This document shows positions 24,091 to 35,846 of a DNA stretch of 64,000 bases, piece after piece (position 1 is the first letter of the stretch; every line of letters begins with the position of its first letter). Location: contig MU394058.1 of assembly GCA_022578605.1 (NCBI GenBank), forward strand, positions 248,001-312,000, given 5' to 3'. The notes under the pieces are model-generated. The model was not told where the DNA came from and ran no database searches. It saw nothing but the letters and a program-made list of their open reading frames with translations. Origin of the DNA: Camillea tinctor. Taxonomy: Eukaryota > Ascomycota > Sordariomycetes > Xylariales > Xylariaceae. The position numbers were made by a program, and so were the translations under genes.

Positions 24091-25737
24091 TCACCGTATC
24101 TTGTAGACGCAAGGCTTGAGAATGCTGTTCTCATCCAGCGCGCCGCCGCCCTGCTGCACCTCCACATCCGCCTCGATGAACTTCTTCCTGTGCTTGGACG
24201 CTCCTCCCGCGTCGCCTCCTCGCTTGGCCTCTCTGGCGGCGGCCGCCGCGACCCCCTTCCCGACGGTGGGGGTGGCCGCCTTAACGAAGCGCATCTTGAC
24301 GAACATCTTGTTGCGCAGGTCGACGGCACCGTTGCTGTCGCCGTGCTGCTGCAGCAGAAGGAAGCCCCGCTTCCGCAGCGCCTCGACGAAGGCCGACACG
24401 TCGGTCTCCTGGCGGCGCGCGTCCTCGGCGCCGTCGACCACGACGGAGAGGTCGGCCGCCTCGTCGTTGTCGTGGTCTTCGCCGTCCTTGCCTCGCTTCT
24501 TGCTATTCACCTTCCTCCGGTTCCCGACGCTGTGCGCTACGGGTCCGCCGTGGGACTGCTGCTGCTGCTGTTTCCGGCCTCCGGCGGCGGGGCCGAAGCG
24601 GCTCTTGATCTCGGCGACCCAGAGCTCGCCCTTCCAGTGCAGGATGCGGTAGGCCTCGTCGACGAAGTCGAGCCAGTTGGTGCCCATGAGGGCGAGGCAG
24701 AAGATGGCCACGTCGACGGCGCCGTCGGGGAGGGGCAGGTTGGCCACGTCGGCGCGCGTCACCAGCGGGTGAGGGCTCTGCAGGTCGTAGCTCAGGACCC
24801 GCAGGTTCAGGCGCTTGCGGTCGGACTGCAGGGCCGTGGCGAGCTTGGCGTCGCCGCAGCCGAGGTCCGCGATGGTGCAGGAGCCGCCGGTGCGGGGCAG
24901 GGGCTGGACCTGGCCGCTGCTGTTATTGTGGTTATGGCTGTCGCCGGCTTGCCCCGACTTATGACGGTGGTGGTGAGGCGTCCTCTGCGCGCCCCGCTGC
25001 TTGATGTCCTCGATGTACCCGTCCACCGGGTTTTCGGGCCACACGTCTACCTGCCGCCGGAACCCTTCGTGGTACTCCTGGAACATCTCCGGCGACTCCT
25101 CGAACAGCTGGAAGGCATCGGCCGACGGCTTGGTGTAAAGCGTCTCGTTAAGGTGCCGAAATCGTGCCGAGACTAGTTTTTCCCTCATGGCAGCTTGTAA
25201 GGGGGTGAGTTTTGGTGCTGCTGGTGCAGGGGCCCGAGTTGCCTGGGTTTGACTACCAGCCGGCCCATCCTCATCTCCCGTGTCCTTGGTCCCTTCTTGA
25301 GCGCGCTGGTCATCTTTGGAGGTTTTCTTCTTTTTCTTGTCCTGTTTCTTGGACTCCTCGCCTGTCCCTCTTACATCGGTTGATCCTACAGTAGTTTGCT
25401 TGTCCGCACCTTGGGTGGGCTGACTATGGCCTGCCTCCTCTTGTGTCTTAAGCTTCTTCAGCTTCTTCTTCTCTTTCAATGTCAGACCTTTTTTGCCATT
25501 GCCACTCTGATCTGTTCCTCCGATGACACCCTGCTCTGGCTTAGACTTCTTCCCCGATCTGCCCTCGATGACCTGCTCCCATAGATCCGCCACATTAGAG
25601 GCGTCGACATTAGATGGCATAGACGTCCTCTTCCGTTTCTTGGGGTTGCTAGACTCATTCTGGCCTGGGTTGTGTTTCACTGTTGTCTCCGTCTTCAGAC
25701 TATCTGCAGACACAGCCCAGCCGGTTACTGCGAACAT
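24091..25737 (-). CDS. RRP8: Ribosomal RNA-processing protein 8 (25S rRNA m1A methyltransferase)
   Basis: Nucleolar SAM-dependent enzyme that makes a 1-methyladenosine in large-subunit rRNA and aids early pre-rRNA cleavage. It is a single exon of 548 residues. The N-terminal 180 residues are Lys-rich and low-complexity, typical of nucleolar proteins. The conserved block starts near 190 (RFRHLNETLY, ENPVDGYI), with SAM motif I as ADLGCGDAKLA at 290-300, acidic loop SYDLQ near 316, and motif IV region FCLALMGTNW near 346. The frame ends with CVYKIR. Compared with yeast Rrp8 it is longer, mainly through the N-terminal tail, a His/Asn-rich insert (about 253-275) and a charged insert with a poly-Gln run after EIKSRFG (about 382-440). 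The coding DNA is GC-rich in its C-terminal two thirds, which leaves long shadow frames on the other strand. Confidence 0.93.
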   Translation of the reverse strand: MFAVTGWAVSADSLKTETTVKHNPGQNESSNPKKRKRTSMPSNVDASNVADLWEQVIEGRSGKKSKPEQGVIGGTDQSGNGKKGLTLKEKKKLKKLKTQEEAGHSQPTQGADKQTTVGSTDVRGTGEESKKQDKKKKKTSKDDQRAQEGTKDTGDEDGPAGSQTQATRAPAPAAPKLTPLQAAMREKLVSARFRHLNETLYTKPSADAFQLFEESPEMFQEYHEGFRRQVDVWPENPVDGYIEDIKQRGAQRTPHHHRHKSGQAGDSHNHNNSSGQVQPLPRTGGSCTIADLGCGDAKLATALQSDRKRLNLRVLSYDLQSPHPLVTRADVANLPLPDGAVDVAIFCLALMGTNWLDFVDEAYRILHWKGELWVAEIKSRFGPAAGGRKQQQQQSHGGPVAHSVGNRRKVNSKKRGKDGEDHDNDEAADLSVVVDGAEDARRQETDVSAFVEALRKRGFLLLQQHGDSNGAVDLRNKMFVKMRFVKAATPTVGKGVAAAAAREAKRGGDAGGASKHRKKFIEADVEVQQGGGALDENSILKPCVYKIR

Positions 25738-28700
25738 GCTATGGAATTTGATGCAGGACTGTTTGGTGGCGGGTAGTATGTGAGTGATTTCAGTGAACGG
25801 CCGGGCTTTGAACTAATTGAAGCAAATTCGGGATATTCCGAAGTGATTTTTTTTTTTTTTTTTTTTTTTAGGTTATTTGACGACTGTATGTAGATATGTA
25901 ACCTGTGTAGTAAGGTAAGTATGCAGGTATTAAGATTGAGTGATGAGATTTGAAGATGAGTTTGCTATGGAAACTTTTTTTTTGCCGTGTAGTAAGTAGT
26001 CTACACTAGTAGTCAATGTACCTAAAGGTTAGTGGGCAGTGGGTTAGAGTGGCCCCACTACTTCACATTTTAGTGTCTACATCCATCCAATCATATGGGT
26101 TGATTCTCGATCACTGTATGTACGGTCCCCGAGTAGCCAGGTACCTTGCCTATCCACCTAGGTTAACTTATCAGTTCATCTCACACCACTTCACTTACAC
26201 AAAACAACATCGTACCTATTGGCTATTAACCTTTTTCTTGCTGGTAACTATTGGTATGGTTTTATGTAGGATCTAGGATCTTACTTACATAGAGCCATTA
26301 CAAGCCCATCATCATCCAAAATCACTTATATCGCAATGTGGAAAACCCACTAGGTATTTAACTAAATTCTCACATATCGTCTAATTTTATAATGGGCTCA
26401 TTTTGTTCATGGAGCACCTGTCTAACCTTCACTAATCGAGTCACATTACATATGCATTTTGCCTCCTCTCCGACATGTTGGAAGCAAATAAGAATAAGAA
26501 TAATGATAACACTACTTGCCTATCTATCTAGCACCTACCCGACTCCAGACCCGTCCCCGTCTGGTCTACAAGGATCTCGGGCGTATATTCTCGGACCGTC
26601 TAAAGCTCAGAGTTCGGCTACTACTAATAAGTTTCTAGAGTTACCTACCATCCATGCAGCCATGTACCAGATCGACCGTTCATCCCTACATAAGGCTATT
26701 AGTAGCTACCAGATGAAACCTGAGGTTCATCAGACAAAGAGCACAAGCAGCGGCATTGTGTCCAACCCATGGTGTTTTTTTTTCTCTCGTGCCACCGCCG
26801 GTTAGAGCCCGACTAGTAAACACAATAGGCCTCCAACCAAAGGATGCTAGATGAGGCCATAGGGCAACGGGTTGGTTCCGTGGTGGTTCCTGGGTGGCTT
26901 TCAGCCTCCTCATTGGCAGCGAATTGGGCCATCAAAGGCGCCGACGGAACAAGACGTATACGAAGATGCTGCAATCGTCACATCCCACCATCACCGCAGT
27001 GTAACCATCGACCTATTTATCTCACGGACATTTCCTGCTACGTGGATCGTCGGTGAAAAAGGCATCATGCTTGTAACCGCCCCTAGTCTGTTTTGGCCTG
27101 AGCATAGCCTCGCGGGCTCAGCTTTCCTTCTACGGACGAGGTTCAGACTTTCTCAGGCCATTAATCGAAGTCGTTCGGCAATTGATCAGGTGAGTCTAAC
27201 GAAATTGGGACTGGGACGTCCTTTTTTTCTTCTTTTTTTTGGGGTTTCTTTTCTTTCATCCCCAGGCTGTATTACTTCCTATAACAGGGACGACCTAGAT
27301 AGCTTTCAGCTTGCACAGGCCATCACTTGAAGTCCAAGGCGTGCTCAAAGATGCAAGAAAGCATAGTCGAACAAATCATCATGAAGGCCACCTTTTTCTA
27401 TGTAGGTAAGCTATTATATCGAACCAGGAACTTTAGGGTCAGTTTCCCGAGACATCTGACGAATGCTATTCCTCCGTTCCTGTTCCTGTTCCTGTTCCTG
27501 GCACTCTCCTCTCCTGGTGGGAATGGCGTGCTCTTCTAGAAGTCCCGATGAAGCCGCTTGGCTGCACCCAGTTCCGTGAGGGAACAAGCACCAAGCACTG
27601 GGCGTGAAAAGTCCCGATCCAGGAAAGGGGAAACCATGGACATGGAAAGCTCGGTTTGCTTGAGCCGTGCCTTGGCCTCCGGGCGCAAAGCTCATACAGT
27701 ATAAGCATAGCCTAGGCGACATCTGGGCATTTTTCCTTCGGTATGTCCGAATATGCTCTGTCTAGCGCTTTTGGAGAGTCATGACTCCTGGGAAAAGAAG
27801 AATGAAGAAGGAAAAGTCAGTCCACAAGTTGGTTGTGGAACGCAGCATGGAAGAAACACTAAGGCTCCTTATTATGTAGGTGTTGAAATGCGCAAATGGA
27901 CGATGAACCAACAAAAACCACGTTTGTGTATGACGAGAAGACATCGATGCAGGGAACTCGCGTTTACGGTTAAACAAACAGGCTGTCTGGCGTGACTGGT
28001 TTGGTTTCTCCTGACTGTACTCTGTACTGGCGGTCGCAGTGAGATTAGCCCTCGCTGTATATCATGTGTTACACCTCGATCTACCGTGCCTTGGACGACT
28101 CTGCAATCCACCATTACCGTACTATGGGGTTCCTAGACACCCAATGCAGTCTAGCATTAGGAAGCCTCGTACAGCGCGAAGCACAGCGGCCGCCCACGAC
28201 TGTAACATATCTTCTTTACCCAGGTACGCAACTGGTGACGGGTTACCGGTTGCCTCTAGTTGTCTGGATCGCGCCCCCTACCCTACTTGTAGTAGGTAGG
28301 TGTGGATAAACAAGTGGGAGATCAAGTTGGAGACCAAGTCCTTGAGTTCTCCATGCTGGATCGGTAATACAGTTTAAGATCTTGGTTCTTTAGCCTTACT
28401 TTTTAGCGTCTGTCGTTTACGAGCCCGTCCCGTAAGACCCGCCGGTGCAGAGCTGTGGTGGCGCTTAGCATAGCTTCATGCTTTTTCTAGGATCAGAGGT
28501 CCTAGAAGGGGGTGGACGGGCGACATTAACAACATGTACATCTAGTCATCGGCTGCAAGTCGCCGTTGCGGGAGATGGAGAGAGGGAAAGGGAAGAAAGG
28601 AGAGAAGAGAATGATGAGTAAAGGCTTGGAAGAACAAGAATAACATGACTTAACGAAATTAACCAGGTGACCTATATATGCAATGCATATTGTTTTATCT

Positions 28701-29891
28701 GCCAATTTTTCTTTCTTTCTTTCTCCCTCTTTTCTCTCTTATCTTTTTTTTCCCTCCTCATTTCTTGCCGGTGTTGGTTTGGTTTGGTTTGCGCGTAAAT
28801 CAACCAGAAAAGATTCTGACAGTCATCTGTACAAGAAATACAGCCTTGCTCATATTGAATGGTCAGAGCTAACCAAGGTGTCGGGTATGTATTTAGTTTA
28901 TGACTTGTAACAAAAAAACCAGCAAAAAACCTACCTAGGTATTATTCACTAATGTAAGTATGTACCCATGCTCTGGACTTATTTCCCCTTTCCTCTTCTG
29001 CCCATCCTCGACTTTGCAGCTACTTACTGCAGCTAGGTGAACGCCCCCACCCTATCCCGCGTCGCGCCTGTGCTTCTCATTCGTCAACCTCAACGGAAAC
29101 CGAGATTCTAGCCCGCGGCGGCCTCTACCAACTCTAGTTACTCACTCACCTACCTACCCAACTTGGACCTACCTCCTCCTACTTACCTAATTACCTTCCT
29201 CCGGTCTATCCATCCTCACATTCCTTTTCTTCTCTGTGGACGAACAGAAGAAGAAGGGATCAAAAAACTCGATGCCCCTGAGCATACCGGCCACTAGCTG
29301 AGCTACATACCTACGCTATATTTACCACCTGGGTCACAGTCACACAATAATATAGCTAAGAGTTGGATGGACGCGGGTGGTGTGCGTGTGTGTGTGTGTG
29401 TGCGTATTGTATGTGTGTGAGTGTGTATTAGTTAACCGGCACTTTCACTACTCCTATTCCATCCTTGTCCTATAAGCCGTCTACTCCACGCGATATGAAC
29501 ACGCCAGCGATTAAGTCCCCGAATCTCCTCAGCCGATTCATCATTACTAGTCCTTGTCCGGCTTAATCCGTACGGAGGTTATCGCCCGTATCAGAGTCGG
29601 GCCAACAATTAGAGTCGACGGCAAATTCCTTGTTCCGTCATGGTTGTGCCCATCCTCCTCTGAACCCAAGACCAGGACCCATGGACCAGGAATAGTTTCT
29701 AACACACTGACCATACTATATAGTTCCCGCAGTATGGCCACCTGACAACCGAACAGGCTGTGTGTTTGTGAATAATATTAATAATAAAAAAGAACGAAGG
29801 GGAGAAAGAGAAAGGAAGAAGCCAGCTTTGCTGTTACTCATAACTAATACATACCTACCTACTTAAACCTACGCAAATACTAGGTTCGATC
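25738..29891. other. Intergenic region between divergent RRP8 and Zn2Cys6 gene
   Basis: About 4.1 kb without a recognisable gene. It includes a T23 run (25847-25869) upstream of RRP8, a short TTCCTG repeat (about 27478-27500), a TG-rich patch (about 29380-29425) and a TACCTAGGTA palindrome (28932-28941). The largest frame (26872-27330 +) has no familiar motif and I do not call it. It must hold promoters for both flanking genes. Confidence 0.5.
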
Positions 29892-32800
29892 ATGGAATCT
29901 ACTGATTTGCCGTCTAAGGACGACTCTGCCGAGTCGCAGCCTCAGAGGCCACCAACACCGGAAGAGAAGGATGATACGAGTCCAACTGCTAAAAAGGCCC
30001 CTATACGGAAAAGAACGAAAACGGGTTGTTTAAGTATGCAGGGTTTCTCTATTGCTTTGCTCTTTTCTCTTCACTCCTGCGCCTCTTGATGTCTGTCTGC
30101 TGACTAGTATAAAGCTTGCCGAAAACGGCGGATAAAGTGCGATGAAGGGAGGCCGACATGCAACAACTGTTTGAAATCGAAGCGACAATGTGACGGCTAC
30201 AACCAACGGGTTATTTTCAAAGATCCCCTCGGCGCCTTCGCAAACGCCCCTTACGGGCCAATCCATTACCCGGCACCCTCGCCGCAAGCACTGATTCGAG
30301 AACAGCAGTTGACAGCAGCCCAGCAACGCTCCTCGTCCCAGGCTCTGCAGGTTATTGCCCCCAAGCCACCAACGGTTGGGTACCCTCAGTTGATCGGGAG
30401 CCAGTTTAGTCATGTCTTTTCCGGACCAACTGGACCGCAACCTATGCAGTTTGACCCGGGCCAGTTCGGATCACAGCCTCCTCCAAGGTTCACATTCTTT
30501 CCACCAACAACTGCTGATGCCTTCTCCCGGAACCAGAATCAGCTGAGACAAGAATCTTCTACCAGTTCCGACCAGATCCCATCTGCCTCTAGTAGCAAGA
30601 ATGCTCAGAAAGATAATCATGTGGTCCCACCACCGTCAAGACGTACGCTGGAAGGAGAAGGGAAAGGCAAAGCTATTGAAGAAGTTGAGCCGGTAGGAAG
30701 GATAATTGAGCCCGAGCTTGAGGCATGGGAGTATGCCGATTCGGAAGATGATGCGTCGATGGCCGAGTCAGATGACGAGCCTGTATTGTCACAAAGGGAT
30801 TCTCAGTTTAGCCTGCACCAATTAGGAGTTGTGATGTCCCAAAGTGCTGACCAGCCGTACCACATGTTTGGTACCCACCCGAGGACATTTTCGACCTACG
30901 CTGCCGAGAACTTGCTTGCGACGTACAATCCCACGCCAGCCGATTCCCCCCTGAAAAACAAACAGGTGGCATCGATCTTCTGGCACTTCATACACGTTAC
31001 CGGTCCTACTATATCGCTCTTTGAAAGACATCCGTTCGACCCGTCGCCTATTTTCCAAGGCCAGCCCGTGCCAAAAGCACGTCAACATATATGGATCTGT
31101 AAGTTGTTTTAATTTTACCCCTTTGCTGTCGTTTCTAATCGGTATAGATACCTTCCCGGTCCTGGCTTTAAGCCATCCGGCTCTATTACAAGCCATTCTC
31201 GCCATCGCCAGCTTGCAAATCGCCAAGCTTCAGGGAGTCCCTCCTACGGCATCCCTCAAGCACTATCATCTTGCCTTGAGAAGAATAGCCAAGAATGTTG
31301 CGCGTCCGGCAAGGCGCGCCCAGCTCTCAAACTTGGCTGCGACCCTACTCTTGGCATTCTATGAAGTGTGGAATTCTGACCATGACAAATGGAGTAGACA
31401 CTTATTAGGGTCACGGTGGATCATTAAGGATATCCCTTACGTCGAAATGACAAGAGCCATGATGGTGCTCAAGCTGCAACAGAGACAACGGGAAATGGAA
31501 CAGTCTCAGATAGATGGGTTCGATAGTTTTCCGTCGTATGAGGAACCAGGTCCTTTGCATCGGGACTGGGATCAAATCGATGTACCATTGTTGAGCATTC
31601 TAACTGGGCGAGATCTTACTTACGATGATTTTGGCATGATTCCCGAAGGTACGGGCTCGTACTCAACATCAAAGAACTATTATACGGAAAAAGATATGGA
31701 ACGATACGAGCATCTTAGTGATCTGTTCTGGTGGCACTGCAAGATGGACGTCTACCAAAGCATTCTTGGTGGAACGCGGCTTTTGTGGGTTCACGAGCTA
31801 TCTACTTGTTGAATATCCGTGCTGACTTACGCTTGTAGTTTGGAGACGGAGGATTGGACCCAGTGTCCACCAAGAGCGCCGATGGGACGGCTCGACGCTG
31901 TGTAAGTTCGTGTCTGATAAGCCTTAGGTCAAACACTTACAATTTTTAGATGGGGCACATATGACCACCTCATGCTTCTTCTCAGCCGCGTGGCTAATTT
32001 CTCATCCCGAGATCTTGCCCGGAAGCGGGAAGTATTGAAAGCCAATGGTGCTAATGGCCCCGGTGGCGGTCCCGGCGGTCAAGGTGGCCCACCGCCGGGA
32101 ATGTTTGTGGGAATGTTGCCCGCCTCAGGAAAAGTCACTATGCCTATGGGATTTAGTCCTCCACGCGAGACGACGCCTCCTCGTGACACTTCTCAAGATA
32201 TAGATCTCGACACTAGAACTGCCGAGGCATATCGTGAGTGGAACGAGATCAAACAGGCGTTTGAAGAACTCAGGAACCATTTTGGTCCTGATTTCGAACC
32301 GCTTGGTGCTGACGTGTACCCGTTGTCCAACACACCATTCGGTACCGCCGCACACTATCGGACATACTCTATTGCTGGTGTCTGGATGAACTACTATATG
32401 GGCTTGATCGTGCTGCACCGGGCCCATCCAACCATGCCGCCCGTTGCTATGATGGCAGCTGGCATCTCGGCAAGAACAACGGCCCCTTACGCGATGGAAT
32501 TAGGTAGAATAGCAGCCGCGATGGAGGAAAACATCTCACATCTGGCTGAAGTCAGTACCCTAATGGGTGCGGCGCTGATTGAATGTGCTTTCCCCTTGTT
32601 CGTGGCGGGTATACAGGTGAGAACTATGAGACTCCGCGCCTCTCCTTTCTCATCCTTCTCTCTGCTCCTATCCAATGAGATCTGGTCGGTCAACTAACCA
32701 TTTTTCCCCCCTGGCATTTAGTATCAAGATGAAATGCAACGTCACTGGCTTATTCAGCGCCTCTACGATATTGCTCGATTGACGGGTTGGCAATCGGCAC

Positions 32801-33159
32801 GCCAAATCGCGGAGGGGTGCGAGTCAGCGTGGTGTAAGACGGCCCAGATGGGCCGGGGCCCACCATATCAGCGATCAGCTAACTTGGACCGCAACTTCGG
32901 ACCCGACCATGCGATCTGGGGCAACCCTAGACGTATCGACCGGCGAATCCGAGAAGTGGAGAACGGAGACGATAGTCAGGACGGGGATAACAACAAGGAT
33001 TACCAGAATGACGGCGATAATAACGATGCCTCGGCGCAACCTTCTCGGAAAATTGTGCTTGCCAAGGGTGAGAAGGCATTCTATGCCATGGGTCTGCTAG
33101 CCGTTGAGCAGGACCTCGAGAGACTTGACCTAGATGAAGCAGAGTCGAAGGCCTCATAG
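29892..33159 (+). CDS. Zn(II)2Cys6 transcription factor with C-terminal fungal activator domain
   Basis: Probable nuclear DNA-binding regulator; its targets are unknown. Exons 29892-30033, 30115-31098, 31148-31784, 31839-31901, 31950-32616 and 32722-33159 give 976 residues in one frame. The binuclear zinc cluster is at residues 46-73, with CLTCRKRRIKC, six residues, CNNC, six residues, C; the first intron falls just after the first Cys codon, a common place in this family. A basic RKRTKTG lead-in precedes it. Residues about 80-300 are Gln/Pro/Ser-rich with an acidic stretch, a likely activation or linker region. The rest is helical and resembles the Fungal_trans_2 type (HPALLQAILAIASL, WGTYDHLMLLL, MNYYMGLIVLHRAHP), with a Gly/Pro-rich insert near 650. 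The donor at 31785 (GTGGGT) and exon 4 were chosen because they join to ...APMGRLDAVWGTYDHL. Confidence 0.88.
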
Positions 33160-34129
33160 TACTGAACCTAGGATTTAGGGTTCGTATTGTTAAAATTGAA
33201 GAGAATCGCCTGGCCTCTAACCTAGTCAAAGAAATAGGATCTCGACCAACAAATGCATTATCTAATACCAATGTTGATATCGGTTCGATTAAGAGCCCTA
33301 GGTGTCTATGGACAGAATACGACGAGGGAAATGCCCAAGAAGGTGTTGAACAAGATGGCAAAGATTATCCAGGTTATATGTACAACGAGTTAGGAATAAA
33401 TAGGGGATGCCAGTTGAAACCGAGTAGGGTTTCCAGCTAAATCAAGGAATATAGCTCGGCATGGTGTAAAGGCAAAGGAGTTATTATGAAGCAATGGTAT
33501 AATCTTTGATGGAGCGCTCAAATGTATTATGCAGTCGGTAAATGATTATCATATCAAGGGGGGCATAGCCTTGAACCATAAAAGTCACTGTGAAGTTTTG
33601 AAGGAGAAAATCACCTCCTCTTCTAGGCCTCTAAAATGTGACAAGAAGATGAGGTTGAGGGTTTTCTATTTACTATAAGAAATCGTATATCAAGTTATTG
33701 AAACTATTAGATATTTCGCAGCCTTGGGAAAACTTCCAGAAACTACTTAAAACGTTATATCGTGTACCTATGTAACTGCGTACTGATGAGTTGGTGAAGC
33801 TGGTTCGAGATAAAGAGAGATAAATAGAGCGTATATAGGTTTATGAGGGGATATCGAAGATGGTGAAATTATTTTCGGGATTGAATTTCGGTTTACATAT
33901 CCTCTCTTTGCCTACCGTCCCCCTTTCCTTCCATTCCCCCTTTGTTATCTTGGTATTTGGCACCTTTCTCTGTCCCGTCACTTCTCTATAATACCGAAAA
34001 TTGAAAGTATTTATTCTTAATTCTTTACTCTTTTTTTCTTTTCTTATTTTATTTTAATTTCTGTGATGACTGTAGTACGCTAGATGATTATCTATTGTCC
34101 ATCCCTTTTTTTCCTTTCTTGGTTTGCAG
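33160..34129. other. 3' spacer between convergent Zn2Cys6 gene and PUP2
   Basis: Untranslated and intergenic DNA, increasingly T-rich toward 34070. The 32927-33361 (-) frame overlaps the end of the transcription factor and is a shadow. No further gene is visible. Confidence 0.6.
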
Positions 34130-35110
34130 TTAATTTGCAGGTAGTCTCTCGACTACGGCGGCCATCTCCTCGTCTGTGTATATTCTGAAACCCTTCTCCT
34201 TCGTCACGCTAGCCAGCTGGACGTTCTTCGCGTCGAGCTTCTCCTCCATCACTTGCTTCAGAGTCTTCAGGACTAGCGTCTCGGCATCGGCAATCGTGAG
34301 GGACTGATTTGATAGGCATGTTAGTTTCTACGTGCTCGAGCGAGAGATACGATCGCTCATTGCTCACCTTGTGGTACTCATTCTGCAGTTCGGCTTGGGC
34401 ACCCTCGCTGCCGGATCCGATGGCCTTGGCATCGTAACGGTAGAAGGTTCCACTGGGCTCAGCGTGATAGAGCTGGGGGCCGTCCTCGTCGTAACCAGCA
34501 ATGAGCAGGGCGACACCGAAGGGGCGACTCATGATACTCTCCTCACCATCAGCACTCTCACCGAAGCGCAAGGCAAGGTCACAGATGGCCTGGGTACAGC
34601 TCTCGACGCGCAGGTTCTCGGCGTAGTTGAAAGCGTGGCTCTGACATTCGACGCGCGCGTGCTCTACCATGCTGCGGGCATCGGCCTGCAAGCCCGACAT
34701 GGCGCATCCGATGTGGCGGTCGATCTCGACGATCTTCTCGACCGACGATGTCTCCAGCAGCGTCGACGTCACGCGCTTCTCGACGCCCAGGACCACGCCC
34801 TCCGATGTGGCTACCCCAATGGCGGTCGAGCCTAGCTTGATAGCCTCGAGCGAGTATTCGACCTGGAAGAGACGGCCTTCGGGCGAGAAGGTGCTGCGGT
34901 GGGGGGGTTGTCTGGGTCAGCACGGGGGAAACGGTCGGAGTCGCAGCCGAGGGGTGGTAAAGTTGGTAGCGAAACTTAAGAACCTACTTGATGCCTCGGT
35001 CTGTTTGTTCTTGTGTTAGCTACTAGCATTCTTAAACTATAGTTATGTAGATATATGTGTAGTGAAGTTACAGTGCACTGCGTACCATATTCAGATCTTG
35101 CCATAAACAT
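34130..35110 (-). CDS. PUP2: 20S proteasome subunit alpha 5
   Basis: Structural alpha-ring subunit of the 20S proteasome, forming the gated entry to the proteolytic chamber in cytosol and nucleus. Exons 35110-35086, 35000-34988, 34893-34368 and 34303-34130 give 245 residues, the usual length. The start [20 protein letters not shown] matches the alpha-subunit signature of the alpha-5 type; the signature is spread over three exons, the second of only 13 nt. Further conserved stretches are [69 protein letters not shown] and [14 protein letters not shown]. Alpha subunits have no catalytic threonine, and none is present. It lies head to head with GCP2 over 736 bases, and tail to tail with the Zn2Cys6 gene. 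No PACE-type GGTGGCAAA element was seen upstream. Confidence 0.96.
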
Positions 35111-35846
35111 CTTGACGGATTTGTGAGGGTATTTCCTTCGGAATAATCTAGTGGGAAGGACAAATAGAGAGAGGGAGGATCGTGAGGCTAGGTAGTTAAG
35201 TAGTGGTAGTAGTAGTAGTGATGGTGGTAATAGTAAAGTTGTTGTATGTAGTAGGTAATAACTTTGTATGGGGGTGGGGAAGGGGGGGGGGAGCTCTAAA
35301 CCTAGCTCAAGGCTGCTACAGCGTTGACGAAGCTTGAGGTTTGGGCGGACGTCAGGCCTGTGCCTCGCCTAGCAGCCGCTTGCCTACTCCGTACCGTACC
35401 TTCCAACCTACAGCATTACCCACCCAACCCACCTTTATTAGTTACGTTACCCAACTTACCTAACCTAAAATATGTTTGCATGTACTGATGTACTGATGTA
35501 CACTACAAAGCACTCAAGGTACATAACCTACGTCAAATGCGAGGAGCTTGGACCACCTATCAAGAAGTCCCAGTTTCAATGTTCCCGCAAGGGAGAAGGT
35601 TTTTGTCACTTTCAAATGTCTAGAAGACGCGCTTCCCTCCAATGACGCGCGACCTTTTTAAACTTCTCATACTCCGTAAAAACTTCCCACTTCCCACTTT
35701 CTTCCCACACATGCCATCGATAAGGACATTTATCAACCATCAACACTCCTCGCCGATTGGTGTTTAGTGTTTACACCCACAGCGCGACAACCCCATGCCC
35801 ATGACATCGCACCACACGGCAATCCCAATGTCGCTGCCCCGCGATC
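35111..35846. promoter_or_regulatory. Bidirectional promoter region between PUP2 and GCP2
   Basis: The two start codons diverge across 736 bases, so both promoters and leaders must lie here. The PUP2 side has (GGT/AGT)n-like trinucleotide stretches (35200-35245) and a G-run (35279-35291); the middle is rich in CTAACC/ACCTA-type words. No factor site can be named with confidence. Confidence 0.6.

Noticed and set aside
24190..25176. 328-codon plus-strand frame opposite RRP8
   Set aside because: It is the GC-rich shadow of the RRP8 coding strand; the product is a Val/Leu/Gly-rich string without family features, while the minus strand carries clear methyltransferase motifs.
26872..27330. 152-codon plus-strand frame as a gene
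   Set aside because: No recognisable domain and mixed residue composition; overlaps another open frame and lacks convincing codon bias.
33270..33300. Possible tRNA B-box (GGTTCGATTA)
   Set aside because: The downstream CC expected in the B-box is missing and no acceptor-stem pairing or A-box is present at the right spacing.
34332..34835. 167-codon plus-strand frame
   Set aside because: Antisense to PUP2 exon 3, which has unmistakable proteasome motifs.
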